This document shows, piece after piece, positions 24,190-34,090 of a stretch of DNA of 40,779 nt (position 1 is its first letter; every line of letters starts with the position of its first letter). Source of the DNA: Gemmiger sp. An87 (GTDB lineage: Bacteria; Bacillota; Clostridia; Oscillospirales; Ruminococcaceae); contig NZ_NFHD01000030.1 in NCBI RefSeq assembly GCF_002159185.1, positions 1 to 40,779 on the forward strand. Reading direction: 5' to 3'. Under the pieces are notes generated by a model, which was not told the DNA's origin, did not search any database, and was given only the letters and a program-made list of their open reading frames with translations. The position numbers and the translations under genes were made by a program.

Positions 24190-27100
24190 TCAATAAGCAG
24201 TCCGCACGCGGCGGCGCTGCATCTGTTCATACCAGGCTTCAAACTGCTGCTTCATGTCAGCCATTACGCTTTCCATCATGGCGCGGTCCGCATTACCCTG
24301 CACGGTGATCTGAGGGGCAAAAACAAATTGCCCGGGCGCATTATTGCCATCGCCCGCATCAGGGTTATTGCCTTTATCTCCGCCGCCAATTTCCTTTAGC
24401 TCAACCTCGTTTGTTCCCGCAAGAGCTTTCAGCTCTGCAAAGCTGCCGCTGCCGGCCGCTGCAATCGCCTGCCGCGCGGAAACTCCGAGCATTTGGCCCG
24501 CTTGCATCCATGTGGCAATATTGCTGTTGCGCACACCACTGCGGAACGAGATAACCGCCTCGGTCCCCGCTTCACCCGCGATGCTGGTGCCGTTGGTGAA
24601 TCCACCGTTCGCAAGCATGGGCAGATGCGGCAAACTCAACGAGAAGGTTTTTCCTCCGCCGAACGCCTCCGGCACCCAGTCTGGAATCGTAATTCCTCCA
24701 CCAAACAAGCTGTTAATTCCATCGACCGCTTTGTTGATCAGGGCGATAACTGCATTGATCGGTGTTTTGCATAGGTCAACCAGTGCCGCAAAAGCATTTC
24801 CAAAAATCTGTTTTACTCCCTCCCAGGCAGCCGACCAGTTACCAGTAAACACTCCGGTAATAAACGTGATCAAGCCCTGGAAAATGCCTTGGATAGAAGT
24901 CATTATGGAGTTGATTCCTTCGCTGAACACTTGGAATCCAGCCAGCACCGCAGGAATGGCAACGCTGCCCACCGTCATTATGGCGGATATAACGCCCTGA
25001 ACAATGGGCATCACGGTCCGAATGGCGCTGCCAATGATCTGCATTCCGGTCATGACCGCTGTGCCAATATTGGAAATAATGGCCGCAATCGTTGGCGCAG
25101 CAGCGGTAAAGGTTTGCAGAATGACCGGCATCACCGTTTCAGTGATAAAGCTGAACACATTCTGGATAATGGGCTTGACGGTCCCGGTTGAGAAGGTCAC
25201 GATCTGTTCGACCACCCCCATAACGGATTGCAGCACCGTCGTTAATCCGCCGAAAGCTGCGCCCGCATCTGCGCCAAACATATTCGTAATAGCATTTTGT
25301 ACCGGTGCCAAGGCGCTTGCAACGCCCCCATCCGCAAACAGCCCCGTCACGAAATCCCCAACCATTTGCAGCTTGCCGATGAATCCATCGAAAACTGCAA
25401 GGCCGGTATCTCCGAACACATTTCCGACGATTGTGCGGATATCTTCCAGGTGATCGCCCAGAATGCTGACCACGGCAATGATACCGGAGATTGCCGCAAT
25501 GACCGGTGCAGCGCCAGCAAAGAGGCTGGCAAAGCCACCAGCCACGGGTCCCCATACACTTCCAAGAAGCCCGGTTCCTGCACTGGCGAAACTGCCAAGT
25601 GCACCTAACACACCAGACCCTACCCCGGCCACCTTTCCGGCGATTCCACCGGCAGCGGTAGCCAGACCGCCCGCTGTGCGTCCTACGCCACTGTTGGCGA
25701 TGATGGTCGCCGCATTTCCCGCCCGGTTGGTCAGTGCGCCAGCTCCACTTCTCGCAAACCCCAGAGCGCCGTTTGCAAGGGTAGTGAGCCCCAGCCCCTC
25801 CGGGCCTGCAATTCCGGCAAGGATTTCCTTGCTCACGCCGCCGGTGGCTTTCACTCCATTGAGGATTCCTCCTCCAATCGCAGTGTTGGCAACCCCCTTT
25901 GCGGCTGTACGGATGCCTCCGAAATACTGCCCTACCGCGCTATTTGCTATCCCGGACTTAGCCATTCCGAGCACCGTTGTTCCACTGTTTGCTCCGGTGC
26001 GCACTGTGGAAAACACGCTATTCGCAGCAGCCTGTGCCGTTTTCTTTTTCCCGCTGAACAAACCTCCAAGGTTCTGCATAGCCGCTGCAATTCCAACGGC
26101 GCCGCCCTGAATGCTGTTTTGACCATTCGCAGCGTATTCCATCGCTCCCATTTTCGCAGCATTCCATACAGCGCCGCCCTGGGTTTTTGCAATGCTCGCC
26201 GCTTTTTGTCCGCCGGTGTAAAGTCCTGCGATTCCGCCTAGTAAGCCGCCGCTCTTTTTTCCGCCGGCAGCAGCAGTTCCACCGAACAGCAGCGAACCTA
26301 CACCGCCAAACAGTCCCTCGATCACCGGTGCGAACTTCATGGCCGCAAAGGCCGCGGCCAGGCCGCCGACGATCTTTGCAACCTGGTCGCCATTATTCAA
26401 CAAATAGTCGAGCCCGCGTTGAATATGTGGCAGCGCCTCGTCCAGAGCATTCCCGAAATCCTTAACCCAGTTGCTCGCCAGTGCCCCCAGCGTATTTGCA
26501 AGCTGTTCAAGCTCCGGCATATTGGCCCTAACATTTTTCAGGAAGTCGATCATGGACAACCCGAACTCTTTGTATGCAGGCAGGAACGCGGTTCCGATGT
26601 CGTCCATCAGAGCAAGCCTTGTATTGCTCAACATCGTTTCGATTGCTTCGGGCGTAGTCGCCTTGATGATAAACTCTTTCTCCATGCTCCCGGTCCAAAG
26701 ATTCGGGTCAGAGATTTCTTCCAGCATACCCGTCAACAGCGTAAGGTTTTGCGTAACCTTGGCGCCGCCTTCAATGGCCCACTGTCCGAAAAGAGCATTC
26801 AGTGTGGAAAGTTTTTCTGCATCCGGGAGGTTGTTCACGGCATCGAAAACATCCAGCAAGGTTCCTACGCCATCAGTTTGCATTGCTTCTGCAACGCCCG
26901 TGGCGGTAAATCCCAGTCGCTCAAACGCTTCGGCTTGTGCCGCTGTGGCTGTGCTGCCTTTTGTGATGTTGGTATAAATTCGCTTGATGCTGGTTCCCAC
27001 GCGGTCCGTGCTCACGCCCATGGCCTGCATACTGGCCGCAATGGCCGCCGTGGCCTTCACATCCACGCCGGCCAGCTGGCCCATGGATGCAGCATCATTC

Positions 27101-27729
27101 ACACTCTGCGCAATTTCTGCGGCCGTGGTGGCGTAGTTGTTGCCCAGGTAGTTGATAACGTCGGCAACTTCCATGATCTGTTCATGGTTCATCTGGAACG
27201 CCTGTTCCCACTTTGCACCCCAGTCGCCGGCCTGATCTGCGGAAATATCCATCGCGGTGCCCCACATGGCAATGTCCCGCAGGAAGTCGGTTTCCATCAG
27301 ATCTTCAAAGGACTTGCCGGATTGGCCGGCTGCCGCCGCAAGGCGGGTCAGGTCCTCAAAGGTGTATGGAATTTGCGTGCTCAAATCTTTAAGCCGCTCT
27401 TCCATTGCCGCATAGTTTTCTGCAAAGGTTTTCCCGTTGTCGGCCAGCTTTTGGCTGGCCTTACCGGTTTCATCGGCCATGCCGTCTACTACCTTGACGA
27501 CATCCGACATGTAGTTTTCAAACTTTGCAGCTTCTTTGGTGCAAGCCGCAATGGTGGCGAGTGTGCCCGTTGCAAGCGTGCCCATGGCGGCCAGGCCGAT
27601 TGTGCCAATATTGCTTATGCTTTTGGTCAAACTGCCGAGCTTGCTTTGGCTGCTGTCTATCGCGGCCGTCAGGCTCTTGTCCATCTTGCCGGCGATTTTG
27701 ATACTCAGTTCTAGCGTTTTGTTCGCCAT
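24190..27729 (-). CDS. Tail tape measure protein
   Basis: 1179 residues. The N-terminal ~400 residues match the phage minor tail/TP901 core (MAMGVSTDRVGTSIKR, FTATGVAEAM). The middle is rich in Gly/Ala with many hydrophobic segments, then a C-terminal coiled region. By the rule of about 1.5 angstrom per residue, the tail would be near 180 nm; this is an estimate. The start overlaps the frameshifted end of the chaperone. Confidence 0.95.
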   Translation of the reverse strand: MANKTLELSIKIAGKMDKSLTAAIDSSQSKLGSLTKSISNIGTIGLAAMGTLATGTLATIAACTKEAAKFENYMSDVVKVVDGMADETGKASQKLADNGKTFAENYAAMEERLKDLSTQIPYTFEDLTRLAAAAGQSGKSFEDLMETDFLRDIAMWGTAMDISADQAGDWGAKWEQAFQMNHEQIMEVADVINYLGNNYATTAAEIAQSVNDAASMGQLAGVDVKATAAIAASMQAMGVSTDRVGTSIKRIYTNITKGSTATAAQAEAFERLGFTATGVAEAMQTDGVGTLLDVFDAVNNLPDAEKLSTLNALFGQWAIEGGAKVTQNLTLLTGMLEEISDPNLWTGSMEKEFIIKATTPEAIETMLSNTRLALMDDIGTAFLPAYKEFGLSMIDFLKNVRANMPELEQLANTLGALASNWVKDFGNALDEALPHIQRGLDYLLNNGDQVAKIVGGLAAAFAAMKFAPVIEGLFGGVGSLLFGGTAAAGGKKSGGLLGGIAGLYTGGQKAASIAKTQGGAVWNAAKMGAMEYAANGQNSIQGGAVGIAAAMQNLGGLFSGKKKTAQAAANSVFSTVRTGANSGTTVLGMAKSGIANSAVGQYFGGIRTAAKGVANTAIGGGILNGVKATGGVSKEILAGIAGPEGLGLTTLANGALGFARSGAGALTNRAGNAATIIANSGVGRTAGGLATAAGGIAGKVAGVGSGVLGALGSFASAGTGLLGSVWGPVAGGFASLFAGAAPVIAAISGIIAVVSILGDHLEDIRTIVGNVFGDTGLAVFDGFIGKLQMVGDFVTGLFADGGVASALAPVQNAITNMFGADAGAAFGGLTTVLQSVMGVVEQIVTFSTGTVKPIIQNVFSFITETVMPVILQTFTAAAPTIAAIISNIGTAVMTGMQIIGSAIRTVMPIVQGVISAIMTVGSVAIPAVLAGFQVFSEGINSIMTSIQGIFQGLITFITGVFTGNWSAAWEGVKQIFGNAFAALVDLCKTPINAVIALINKAVDGINSLFGGGITIPDWVPEAFGGGKTFSLSLPHLPMLANGGFTNGTSIAGEAGTEAVISFRSGVRNSNIATWMQAGQMLGVSARQAIAAAGSGSFAELKALAGTNEVELKEIGGGDKGNNPDAGDGNNAPGQFVFAPQITVQGNADRAMMESVMADMKQQFEAWYEQMQRRRVRTAY

Positions 27730-28522
27730 TCTTCTGCCACCTCGTTATTGAGTTCAACAAAAGCCCGGATTGGCAGTTTCAAATAGAAGTCAATCCCGGT
27801 TTTGGTAAGCTGTGACAGTTGAATCGCCTTTTTGCGGAGGGCTTTTGCTCCTCCCTTTACTCGAAAAAATGCGGGTCATTTACCGCATTTTTCAGTTTCA
27901 GAACTTCATACAGCGGCAAGCCGGTGAAGAACTTTTCGGGAAGGCCCGTCGCCATGGAGGCGATCACGCAGGCGTAAAGATAGTTGCCCGAGTTCTCGGT
28001 CACCACAAACCCCTCTCGCGCCAGACGGTTCTCTGCTTCGCTCTCGTTCATGCTGTTCAGGTCAGCAATGCCGGACAGGTCGATTTCCTGATAGCTTTTG
28101 CCCTCGAAATTCTGCGCTTTTTTCAGGCGCATCACATGGTTTTCGGTGTCGGCATCAACATTCAGGTACGCGCGCACGGCGGAAACCACCCGTTTGACGC
28201 CCCAGCGAGGCATCAGCTTGAAGAACTCCACCGGCTGCCCGCTCGCCTTTGCGGCAATGCTGCAAGCAAAGGAGGTCGTGGTTTCACACAGCACCGCGGC
28301 CGCAACATCTCGTTCCATAAACAGATCGTGCTGGATTTTGATGGCATCCTGAACGGTCAGCGCATCCAGGCCGCTCAGGTCGATTTCATTGTGTTCCTCG
28401 CCCTCGAAGGTGTAAGGTCTGGGCAACTCAACGACAAGCCGCTTGTCCGCGTTTTCGGTTTTATTTTCAACGGCCACCTCGGGCGCCGTGATGTTTTTTT
28501 CGTCAACAGTTTTGTTCGCCAT
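27711..28522 (-). CDS. Tail assembly chaperone with tandem domain and -1 frameshift product
   Basis: The zero-frame protein (27857-28522, 221 residues) contains two related units: PYTFEGEEHNEIDLSGLDAL (about 36-115) and AQNFEGKSYQEIDLSGIADL (about 135-215), an internal duplication of the Mu gp41-type chaperone domain. A T-TTT-TTC heptamer (27863-27869) lies two codons before its stop. Shifting by -1 gives 50 more codons (starting RVKGGAKALRKKA, ending AEEWRTKR) and a stop at 27711-27713, inside the tape measure gene. Chaperone frameshifting before the tape measure is conserved in tailed phages. Stated coordinates include the extension. Confidence 0.9.
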
Positions 28523-28567
28523 GTGTATTTTCTCCTTTCGGTGTGGCAGTGTTTCAGGAATAAAAGG

Positions 28568-28599
28568 ATACCCGCCCCCATTGTTTTGGAGGCGGGTAT
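28568..28599 (-). terminator. Hairpin after the tail tube gene
   Basis: Perfect 9-bp arms (28568-28576 and 28591-28599) with a T-rich tail on the minus strand. It lies between the tail tube gene and the chaperone and may limit read-through from the highly expressed tube gene. Confidence 0.7.
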
Positions 28600-28604
28600 T
28601 TGGT

Positions 28605-29129
28605 TCAGATCAGGCCGCGCACTTTGGCAAGCATATCCTGCCCGCGCACCTTGTAGACGTTGTTCAGCTTGTCGATTTCCACAAGCTGCTCGCCGTCCAC
28701 TTCGATCATAATGTAGGTGAGTTCCAGGGTGACGGTGGCTTCCATGCTCTCGCCCTTCTCGATCTTGCCGGGCTTGAACTTTTTAACGCGCCCCATCTCG
28801 ACCACGCGCAGGCCCTTGAAATCGTAACCGCCGGTTTTGTCGTAAACCTGCTGGGCGGCGCGGAAGGTCAAATTGACGTTGGACAGCGGGCTCAGCATAT
28901 CGGCAGCGGAGGAGTACAGAGTGTTGAACTGGATTTCCTGCTCTATGCTTTCCCACTGGCCGATGGTGGGCGAATCAATTTCGCCGCCGACGCCGAAACC
29001 CTCAACGGTGCTGGTTTTCATGTTCAGCTCCGGGAGGTCTGCGCTGGCGCCGGTGCCGATCATCCGGCTGCCATCAAGATAGACATTGGCGTCATTGATC
29101 TTCTCAGGGATATAGTTGTTGCTGATCAT
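28605..29129 (-). CDS. Major tail tube protein
   Basis: 174 residues, FII-like tail tube. Typical features: a start MISNNYIPEKINDANVYLDG and the conserved MGTGASADLPELNMK region. It forms the inner tube of the contractile tail. The gene follows the sheath by 27 bases. Confidence 0.92.
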   Translation of the reverse strand: MISNNYIPEKINDANVYLDGSRMIGTGASADLPELNMKTSTVEGFGVGGEIDSPTIGQWESIEQEIQFNTLYSSAADMLSPLSNVNLTFRAAQQVYDKTGGYDFKGLRVVEMGRVKKFKPGKIEKGESMEATVTLELTYIMIEVDGEQLVEIDKLNNVYKVRGQDMLAKVRGLI

Positions 29130-29156
29130 GGCATTTTCTCCTTTCTATCGTCCGCC

Positions 29157-30611
29157 TTACGCCAGCGCGGTAGAGAGCGCAGTCGGGTCAAACTCGATCA
29201 CGTCCTCGATGTTCTCCGCGGGGGTGTAAGGGGTGATGTACTGATGGAAGGTGATCTTCCCGTCCAGCAGGTCCGCGGTGGTGTTTTCGCTCTCGTCGAA
29301 GGTAATTTCGTAGCGGGCGCACACATCCCGTGCCACGAACCCATTGCCGCGCACGTTCTCGCTGTCCACGATGGCTTCGATCAGCCGCTTATTCGCGGGG
29401 CTGTCCACGCGGGAGAAGTAGGTCAGGATGAAGCTGTTGGCTGCCCAGGACAGGAACCGGCGGACGCTGAACCAGCGGTCCTTCGGGTCAGTGGTGCCGG
29501 GATAAGCTGCGGTGTTGTTACCCCACAGCCGGAAGCCGTTCATGTTCAGGAAAGTGGCAACGCCAAAGCTGTTGATCGTATTGGCCTGCTCCTGGTCCAG
29601 TACGACATCCGTGCCGTCAGCAAGGCAAGCGGTGGAAATCGCCAGGGTCTTGTTGGACGGGCTCACGTTGGGCGTATCGCCGTTGGCCGCGTCCGTGTAT
29701 GCGGTAAGCGCAGCCGCCAGAGTAGAGCCGCAGTAAACTACTTCTCCGACCTTGGCGCAGGGCCATACGGCGTAAGCATTGGCATCGCTCACAGCCTGGG
29801 TTTCCTTATGCGCCTTCACGTCCGTGTACTTGGTAGCGCCCTCCTCGGTGCTGTCGATGTCCACCACGCAAACGCATTTGAAAACGCCGTTGATATCCTT
29901 CGTTTTCGCTTGCAAGGCAGCCGAAACGGTAGCATCCATGCTATAGCGCGGTGCCAGCAGGATTCCCGGCGTCATAGACAGTTTGGGGTAAATCTGCCGG
30001 ATGACTTCCATTCCGGTTTCCGCACCAGTGCCCGCATCAACGCTGCCCACGATGTCGGCCGCAGTCACCTTGGAGGGGTCAATCTTTTTGCCGGTAACGG
30101 TGAGGCTGGTGGCGGACGCCCCCTTGCCGCCGGCGATGGGCACAATGTTGAGGCTGCCATCATTGTTGAACATGGTGGTATAATCTTCCCCGCGGGTCAG
30201 CTCAGTTACGCCGTCAGCCTTCACGGTCAGTCTGTCCGGCAGCACACCAGGAACATCCAGGATGCCAACGCCGCCGTTGACCTGGACAGTGGTTTCCTCA
30301 ATGTCGCCAGTGTGCTTTGCGGGGTCAAGTACGTTGATCAGTACCAGCGGTCCGGTACCCACCACGCTGAATGCCGCGCTGATGCTCTCGCACAGTGTGT
30401 AGGAGGCAAAGTCGTCGCTGTAGCCGACGGCTGCCACAGCCTCCTTGTAGTTATTTACCAGAATCGGCGTGTTGACCGCTGCTGCCGGATTTTCCAGCAT
30501 ATTGATGGGGGCCGTTCCGATAACAACCTGCAAACCGGCCGTGCCGGAAAGAGGTGCAGTCATAGAGGTCGCCTGTTCGCTGGTGTAAACACCATGCTTG
30601 TAGTCTGCCAT
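29157..30611 (-). CDS. Tail sheath protein
   Basis: 484 residues of the contractile sheath family, beginning with a typical YKHGVYTSEQ segment and ending in a conserved C-terminal domain (GNGFVARDVCARYEITFDE, ITFHQYITPYTPAE). Its presence shows the tail is contractile. A GGAGGAAA site precedes the ATG. Confidence 0.95.
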   Translation of the reverse strand: MADYKHGVYTSEQATSMTAPLSGTAGLQVVIGTAPINMLENPAAAVNTPILVNNYKEAVAAVGYSDDFASYTLCESISAAFSVVGTGPLVLINVLDPAKHTGDIEETTVQVNGGVGILDVPGVLPDRLTVKADGVTELTRGEDYTTMFNNDGSLNIVPIAGGKGASATSLTVTGKKIDPSKVTAADIVGSVDAGTGAETGMEVIRQIYPKLSMTPGILLAPRYSMDATVSAALQAKTKDINGVFKCVCVVDIDSTEEGATKYTDVKAHKETQAVSDANAYAVWPCAKVGEVVYCGSTLAAALTAYTDAANGDTPNVSPSNKTLAISTACLADGTDVVLDQEQANTINSFGVATFLNMNGFRLWGNNTAAYPGTTDPKDRWFSVRRFLSWAANSFILTYFSRVDSPANKRLIEAIVDSENVRGNGFVARDVCARYEITFDESENTTADLLDGKITFHQYITPYTPAENIEDVIEFDPTALSTALA

Positions 30612-30625
30612 TCTTCGTTTCCTCC

Positions 30626-30958
30626 TTACAGTTCAGAACGAATTTTGTTGTACAAAATCGCTTCTGCCGTTCCAACGGTTTGCAGCCGTTTGCGGATTTC
30701 CGCAAACCGTTCGATGGGCACAAGCAGGTTTTTGGTTTCAGGATGTTCTTTGATGAAAAGCGCGAGTGCGTCAGGAATCTTGCCTTCCGCATAAACCGTG
30801 AACTGTTTGGTCACATTGCGGATGTTGGGCCCGCAGTAGACGCACGCGCCTTTCTTCTCTTTTTTGCTCGCCTTTTTTACGGCGGGCGGGTTCTCGACGG
30901 TGGCCTCCGTGATGTTCTCCGCATCCAGGCCGCCGGGTCTTTCTTCTTTTTTCGTCAT
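30626..30958 (-). CDS. Small phage protein, unknown
   Basis: 110 residues. The N-terminal third is highly charged (KKEERPGG, KKASKKEKKG), with a CVYCG motif near residue 40 and a helical C terminus. ATGA overlap with its upstream neighbour. No family was recognised. Confidence 0.65.
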   Translation of the reverse strand: MTKKEERPGGLDAENITEATVENPPAVKKASKKEKKGACVYCGPNIRNVTKQFTVYAEGKIPDALALFIKEHPETKNLLVPIERFAEIRKRLQTVGTAEAILYNKIRSEL

Positions 30959-31482
30959 AGCAACTCCTTCAATGCCGTGTCTTGTGTCAACGCCGGTGCA
31001 GTGCAGATCATATTCACCGCGCCGAAGTAGTACGGGTGGGTATCATCTTCCTGAAACGCCCATGTGATGGGTTTGAGAATCGTAAATGCGCCACCAAAAT
31101 AGGGCATCGTGCAAGCACGCTGTACAATGTCCTCTTTGATGTTCGCCACATCCTGCCATCCGTCACGCTGTAAGCCCGTGTCGTATGCGCAAATGATCAG
31201 GCTGAAATTGATTTCCTGTGGAGCGTCATCGTCCTTTACCACGCCGTCGCTCATGCGTACCACGATATAGGGTGCCGCGGCGGCATCGGTGTCAGCGTCA
31301 GAATCATTTTCCTGCGGGACCGGCAAATCCTGCTTAAAGATTTTCAGCTTTTTTCTGCTGGCCTGACCGCTGAAAAACTTCCCGTCGAAAAGTTCTTCCA
31401 GCATTTCGATCATGGCATCTTGGCAAAGTTGAGGTGTGCGTCCAATGCCTGCGCTTTCCACTGCGCTCATATAGTCTTTCAT
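30955..31482 (-). CDS. Tail completion/terminator-like protein
   Basis: 175 residues with a distal region of gpU-like tail completion proteins (INFSLIICAYDTGLQRDGWQD, then EDIVQRACTMPYFGG). It usually closes the proximal end of the tail before joining to the head. The gene follows the gpZ-like gene by three bases. Confidence 0.72.
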   Translation of the reverse strand: MKDYMSAVESAGIGRTPQLCQDAMIEMLEELFDGKFFSGQASRKKLKIFKQDLPVPQENDSDADTDAAAAPYIVVRMSDGVVKDDDAPQEINFSLIICAYDTGLQRDGWQDVANIKEDIVQRACTMPYFGGAFTILKPITWAFQEDDTHPYYFGAVNMICTAPALTQDTALKELL

Positions 31483-31485
31483 GGT

Positions 31486-32178
31486 TTACACCTTCCCCGC
31501 TCTCGCCAACACCTTCTGGACCTGTTCGTTCAGCCTGTTGTGCAGATATTCTTCTACATTGGGCTCAACCTCCGGCCAAATCGTGTTGTGCATCGCTGTG
31601 GCACTGGGGCTCCCCATTGTGACCAGCTTTTCGACCTTGCCCGCTTTGTTTCTCCATCTGGGTTTTCCGCGGGCCGTGACCGTGTTGTGTGAGCTTGACC
31701 CTATATGGCGTTGCACCATGCCAACATGACCACTGGCAAATTTGACCAGGAAGCCCTTGCTCATACTCCCAGCACCGGTAAGGGGCGCCATAGAGGACGA
31801 TTTCAATACGCGGCCCTTGACTACACTCGGCGCGCTGCGAAAAACGTCAACGCCTGTGTATGCCTTGGTGGGGCTGCTCTGGAAGTACCCCAGATCATTT
31901 CTCATGCTTGCAATATGCAGCTCTGCGCTCAGGCTCGCATTGGTCGCCTTCTTCCGTTGCACCAGGTCTTTCAGGTGTTTCCGGCCGGCGGCATTGACCG
32001 CATATCTGGCCTTAGCCTGCGCCACCATCAGCTTGCGGGCTTCTCTGGCCGTTGCATTGATGGCCACCTTGGCAGCCGCCGGGGTCTTTTTTTTCAAATC
32101 CCCCAGCGCCTGTTCAACTGTGTCCAGTCCTTCCAGTGTGATGGTGAGATTTCCAGCATCATAAGTCACATTGCTCAT
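31486..32178 (-). CDS. Minor tail protein gpZ-like (HK97 gp10-like)
   Basis: 230 residues from ATG 32178 (ATGA overlap with the upstream gene). The pattern matches gp10/gpZ connector proteins: DTVEQALGDLKKKTPAAAKVAINAT at the N terminus and LNEQVQKVLARAG at the C terminus, with a Ser/Gly/Arg-rich middle. It helps join the tail to the head. Confidence 0.8.
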   Translation of the reverse strand: MSNVTYDAGNLTITLEGLDTVEQALGDLKKKTPAAAKVAINATAREARKLMVAQAKARYAVNAAGRKHLKDLVQRKKATNASLSAELHIASMRNDLGYFQSSPTKAYTGVDVFRSAPSVVKGRVLKSSSMAPLTGAGSMSKGFLVKFASGHVGMVQRHIGSSSHNTVTARGKPRWRNKAGKVEKLVTMGSPSATAMHNTIWPEVEPNVEEYLHNRLNEQVQKVLARAGKV

Positions 32179-32585
32179 TGCCGCGTCCTCGCCATAGTCA
32201 TGCGGTAAACACCGCTTTCCTCTTGGCATGTCTGGATTGTGTAGGTGCGCTGGTGGTCCGTTCCGGCATCCATTGTCAGGTGCTTTCCGACTTTCGGCTT
32301 CGGGCCATAATCGCACACCTTGATGTACAGCACGGTGTACGCCGTGTAAAGGCCGGTATCAAAATTCTGTTTTGCACCAGCCTCCCAGTGTGCCGAATGT
32401 TCCCGGAGTTCTTGATCTTCTACGATCACGAGGGCTTTTTTCCCATCGACCGTGTGATACTCTGCGTGTTCGTCCGAATTAAAAAACGCAAGGCAGATAT
32501 CCGCCGCTGCGAAGTCCTTGAACGTTCTCTTTTCGGGTTTGTTGTCAGGCACCCCAACTTCTTGCTCAATTTCAAACAGTGCCAT
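32175..32585 (-). CDS. Head-tail connector region protein, unknown
   Basis: 136 residues. No family was recognised. Features: ADICLAFFNSDEHAEYHTVDGKKALVIVE near the N terminus and a C-terminal YTIQTCQEESGVYRMTMARTR. The ATG at 32585 is used because GGAGG lies eight bases upstream. Placement between the capsid and gpZ corresponds to head completion/neck proteins. Confidence 0.68.
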   Translation of the reverse strand: MALFEIEQEVGVPDNKPEKRTFKDFAAADICLAFFNSDEHAEYHTVDGKKALVIVEDQELREHSAHWEAGAKQNFDTGLYTAYTVLYIKVCDYGPKPKVGKHLTMDAGTDHQRTYTIQTCQEESGVYRMTMARTRQ

Positions 32586-32611
32586 TGTTCCGTCCTCCAT
32601 TACACAAAAAT

Positions 32612-32639
32612 ACCCCGGCCCCATTGAATGGGGCGGGGT
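32612..32639 (-). terminator. Terminator after the major capsid gene
   Basis: Nearly perfect GC-rich arms (32612-32625 and 32627-32639; one unpaired base) with a T-rich tail on the minus strand. It begins ten bases after the capsid stop codon. Confidence 0.82.
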
Positions 32640-32648
32640 GTTGTGCTA

Positions 32649-33704
32649 TTAGTCGCAGACGGTGGCGACCAGCCAGGAATCGGCCTTGTCGGGAATGGGC
32701 AGGGGGTGCGCCTGAAGTTCCACCATCCTCCGGTCGGGATGATGTTCCACATAGCTGCGCAGCAGGCGGGAGGTTTCGGCAGAAACCCACTGCTGGCTTG
32801 CGTCGTCGATGTAGGTGCAAAGGCCGTATGCCATCATGTAGTTTGCGGTGGAGGAAATCAGCACAACGGCATTGTTGGGGATCAGCGGCTTGGTTTCCGG
32901 CTCGTCCGGGTCGGTCCAGTCGTCCAGATAAACTTCCTTGTACTCGTAGATATCCACATTCGGCTTGTTCAGATGACCGATGTAGCGCACGCCGTTCGGC
33001 AGGTCGCGGGGATGGACAAGGCCCATTTCGATGCGGCGGATATCCAGCATCTTCTGAACCTTGGTATCAGACAGGAACAGGTCGAGTGCGGTCTTGCCCA
33101 TGATCACCATATCCACGTTGGTGAAGCCGTTGGTCAGAACATCGTCCACCCAATCGTCCAGGTCTTTCAGCGGATTGGCGGCGCTCTGACCCCATCTTGC
33201 GGTGCCTTCCAGCTTTTTCTTGTTGGTGAAGCCGAAGTCGATCACCTCGTTCACGCCCTGGCCTACAATAGGAATCTGGCCGGTCACAATCGCCTGAACC
33301 GCCATCCACTCTTCGCGGCGGGTGGTCGCATCGTTCAGGGTGTTGTACTCCTCCATGAGCTGTTCGGCTGCCCGCTGCGCAGGGGTGCGGCCACTGTACA
33401 GATCTTCGCCGGGCATGCGGTTCATCAGGTTGTCGGCGGTACTGGGGATGTAGGGGTTGATCAGAGGCGGGGTGTAGCTCTTGGTCTGGTAACCCTTGCC
33501 GCGCATGGCGGTGCCACCAACGCGAGGGTGGACGAAAGCCGCCATTTCACGGCCACCCTTCTTGATGTCAATGTCCACGCTCTTCGCGGGAGAGATTTTC
33601 ACATTGCTGAAAAAGGTGTCCCGGAAGAAAGTGTGCACAACCGGTGCCTGCCGCACAACCTCAGCGAGGTATCGCGGGGTATAGATATTCACTTCATTCG
33701 CCAT
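32649..33704 (-). CDS. Major capsid protein, lambda gpE-like
   Basis: 351 residues of the lambda gpE capsid family: VDIDIKKGGREMAAFVHP and LINPYIPSTADNLMNRMPGED near the N terminus and an Asp/Glu-rich VYLDDWTDPDEPE segment in the distal half. It forms the icosahedral shell. A GGAGGAACGACG-type site lies before the ATG. Confidence 0.93.
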   Translation of the reverse strand: MANEVNIYTPRYLAEVVRQAPVVHTFFRDTFFSNVKISPAKSVDIDIKKGGREMAAFVHPRVGGTAMRGKGYQTKSYTPPLINPYIPSTADNLMNRMPGEDLYSGRTPAQRAAEQLMEEYNTLNDATTRREEWMAVQAIVTGQIPIVGQGVNEVIDFGFTNKKKLEGTARWGQSAANPLKDLDDWVDDVLTNGFTNVDMVIMGKTALDLFLSDTKVQKMLDIRRIEMGLVHPRDLPNGVRYIGHLNKPNVDIYEYKEVYLDDWTDPDEPETKPLIPNNAVVLISSTANYMMAYGLCTYIDDASQQWVSAETSRLLRSYVEHHPDRRMVELQAHPLPIPDKADSWLVATVCD

Positions 33705-33721
33705 AATCGTCGTTCCTCCTC

Positions 33722-34075
33722 TTATTTCACGAAGATGCCCAGCTCGCGCAGAGGCACTTCCACGTCGGCAACAGTGGCGTGCTCGGGCAGAATCAGCGCA
33801 TCGCCGAAGAACGCGCCGGTCAGGTATACAACAGCCTCTTCTTCGGCGTCGGCATCATCGGCCACGATGCCGTACAGGCCGGTGGTGGTAACGGTATAGG
33901 GGTCCTCGCCGCCCACAGTGATTTTTGCCAGCTTGCCATCCCCATCCAGCACAACCACTTCGCCGCGCTGCACAGCAACAGACGCCACCTTCACAGCGGT
34001 ATTGATTTCCGAATTATCGGCAATCAGGTATTCCGGCGTGAAAGCAAAATCTTTTCTTGCCAAATCCATACTCAT
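33722..34075 (-). CDS. Head decoration protein, gpD-like
   Basis: 117 residues, with the pattern of lambda gpD-type head-stabilising proteins (ADNSEINTAVKVASVAVQRGEVV, followed by beta strands). It probably trimerises on the capsid surface to stabilise packaged DNA. The gene lies directly before the capsid gene. Confidence 0.85.
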   Translation of the reverse strand: MSMDLARKDFAFTPEYLIADNSEINTAVKVASVAVQRGEVVVLDGDGKLAKITVGGEDPYTVTTTGLYGIVADDADAEEEAVVYLTGAFFGDALILPEHATVADVEVPLRELGIFVK

Positions 34076-34090
34076 GATGTTTCCCTCCTC

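Noticed and set aside
28443-30794. 783-codon plus-strand frame across sheath and tube genes
   Set aside because: Antisense shadow of conserved structural genes.
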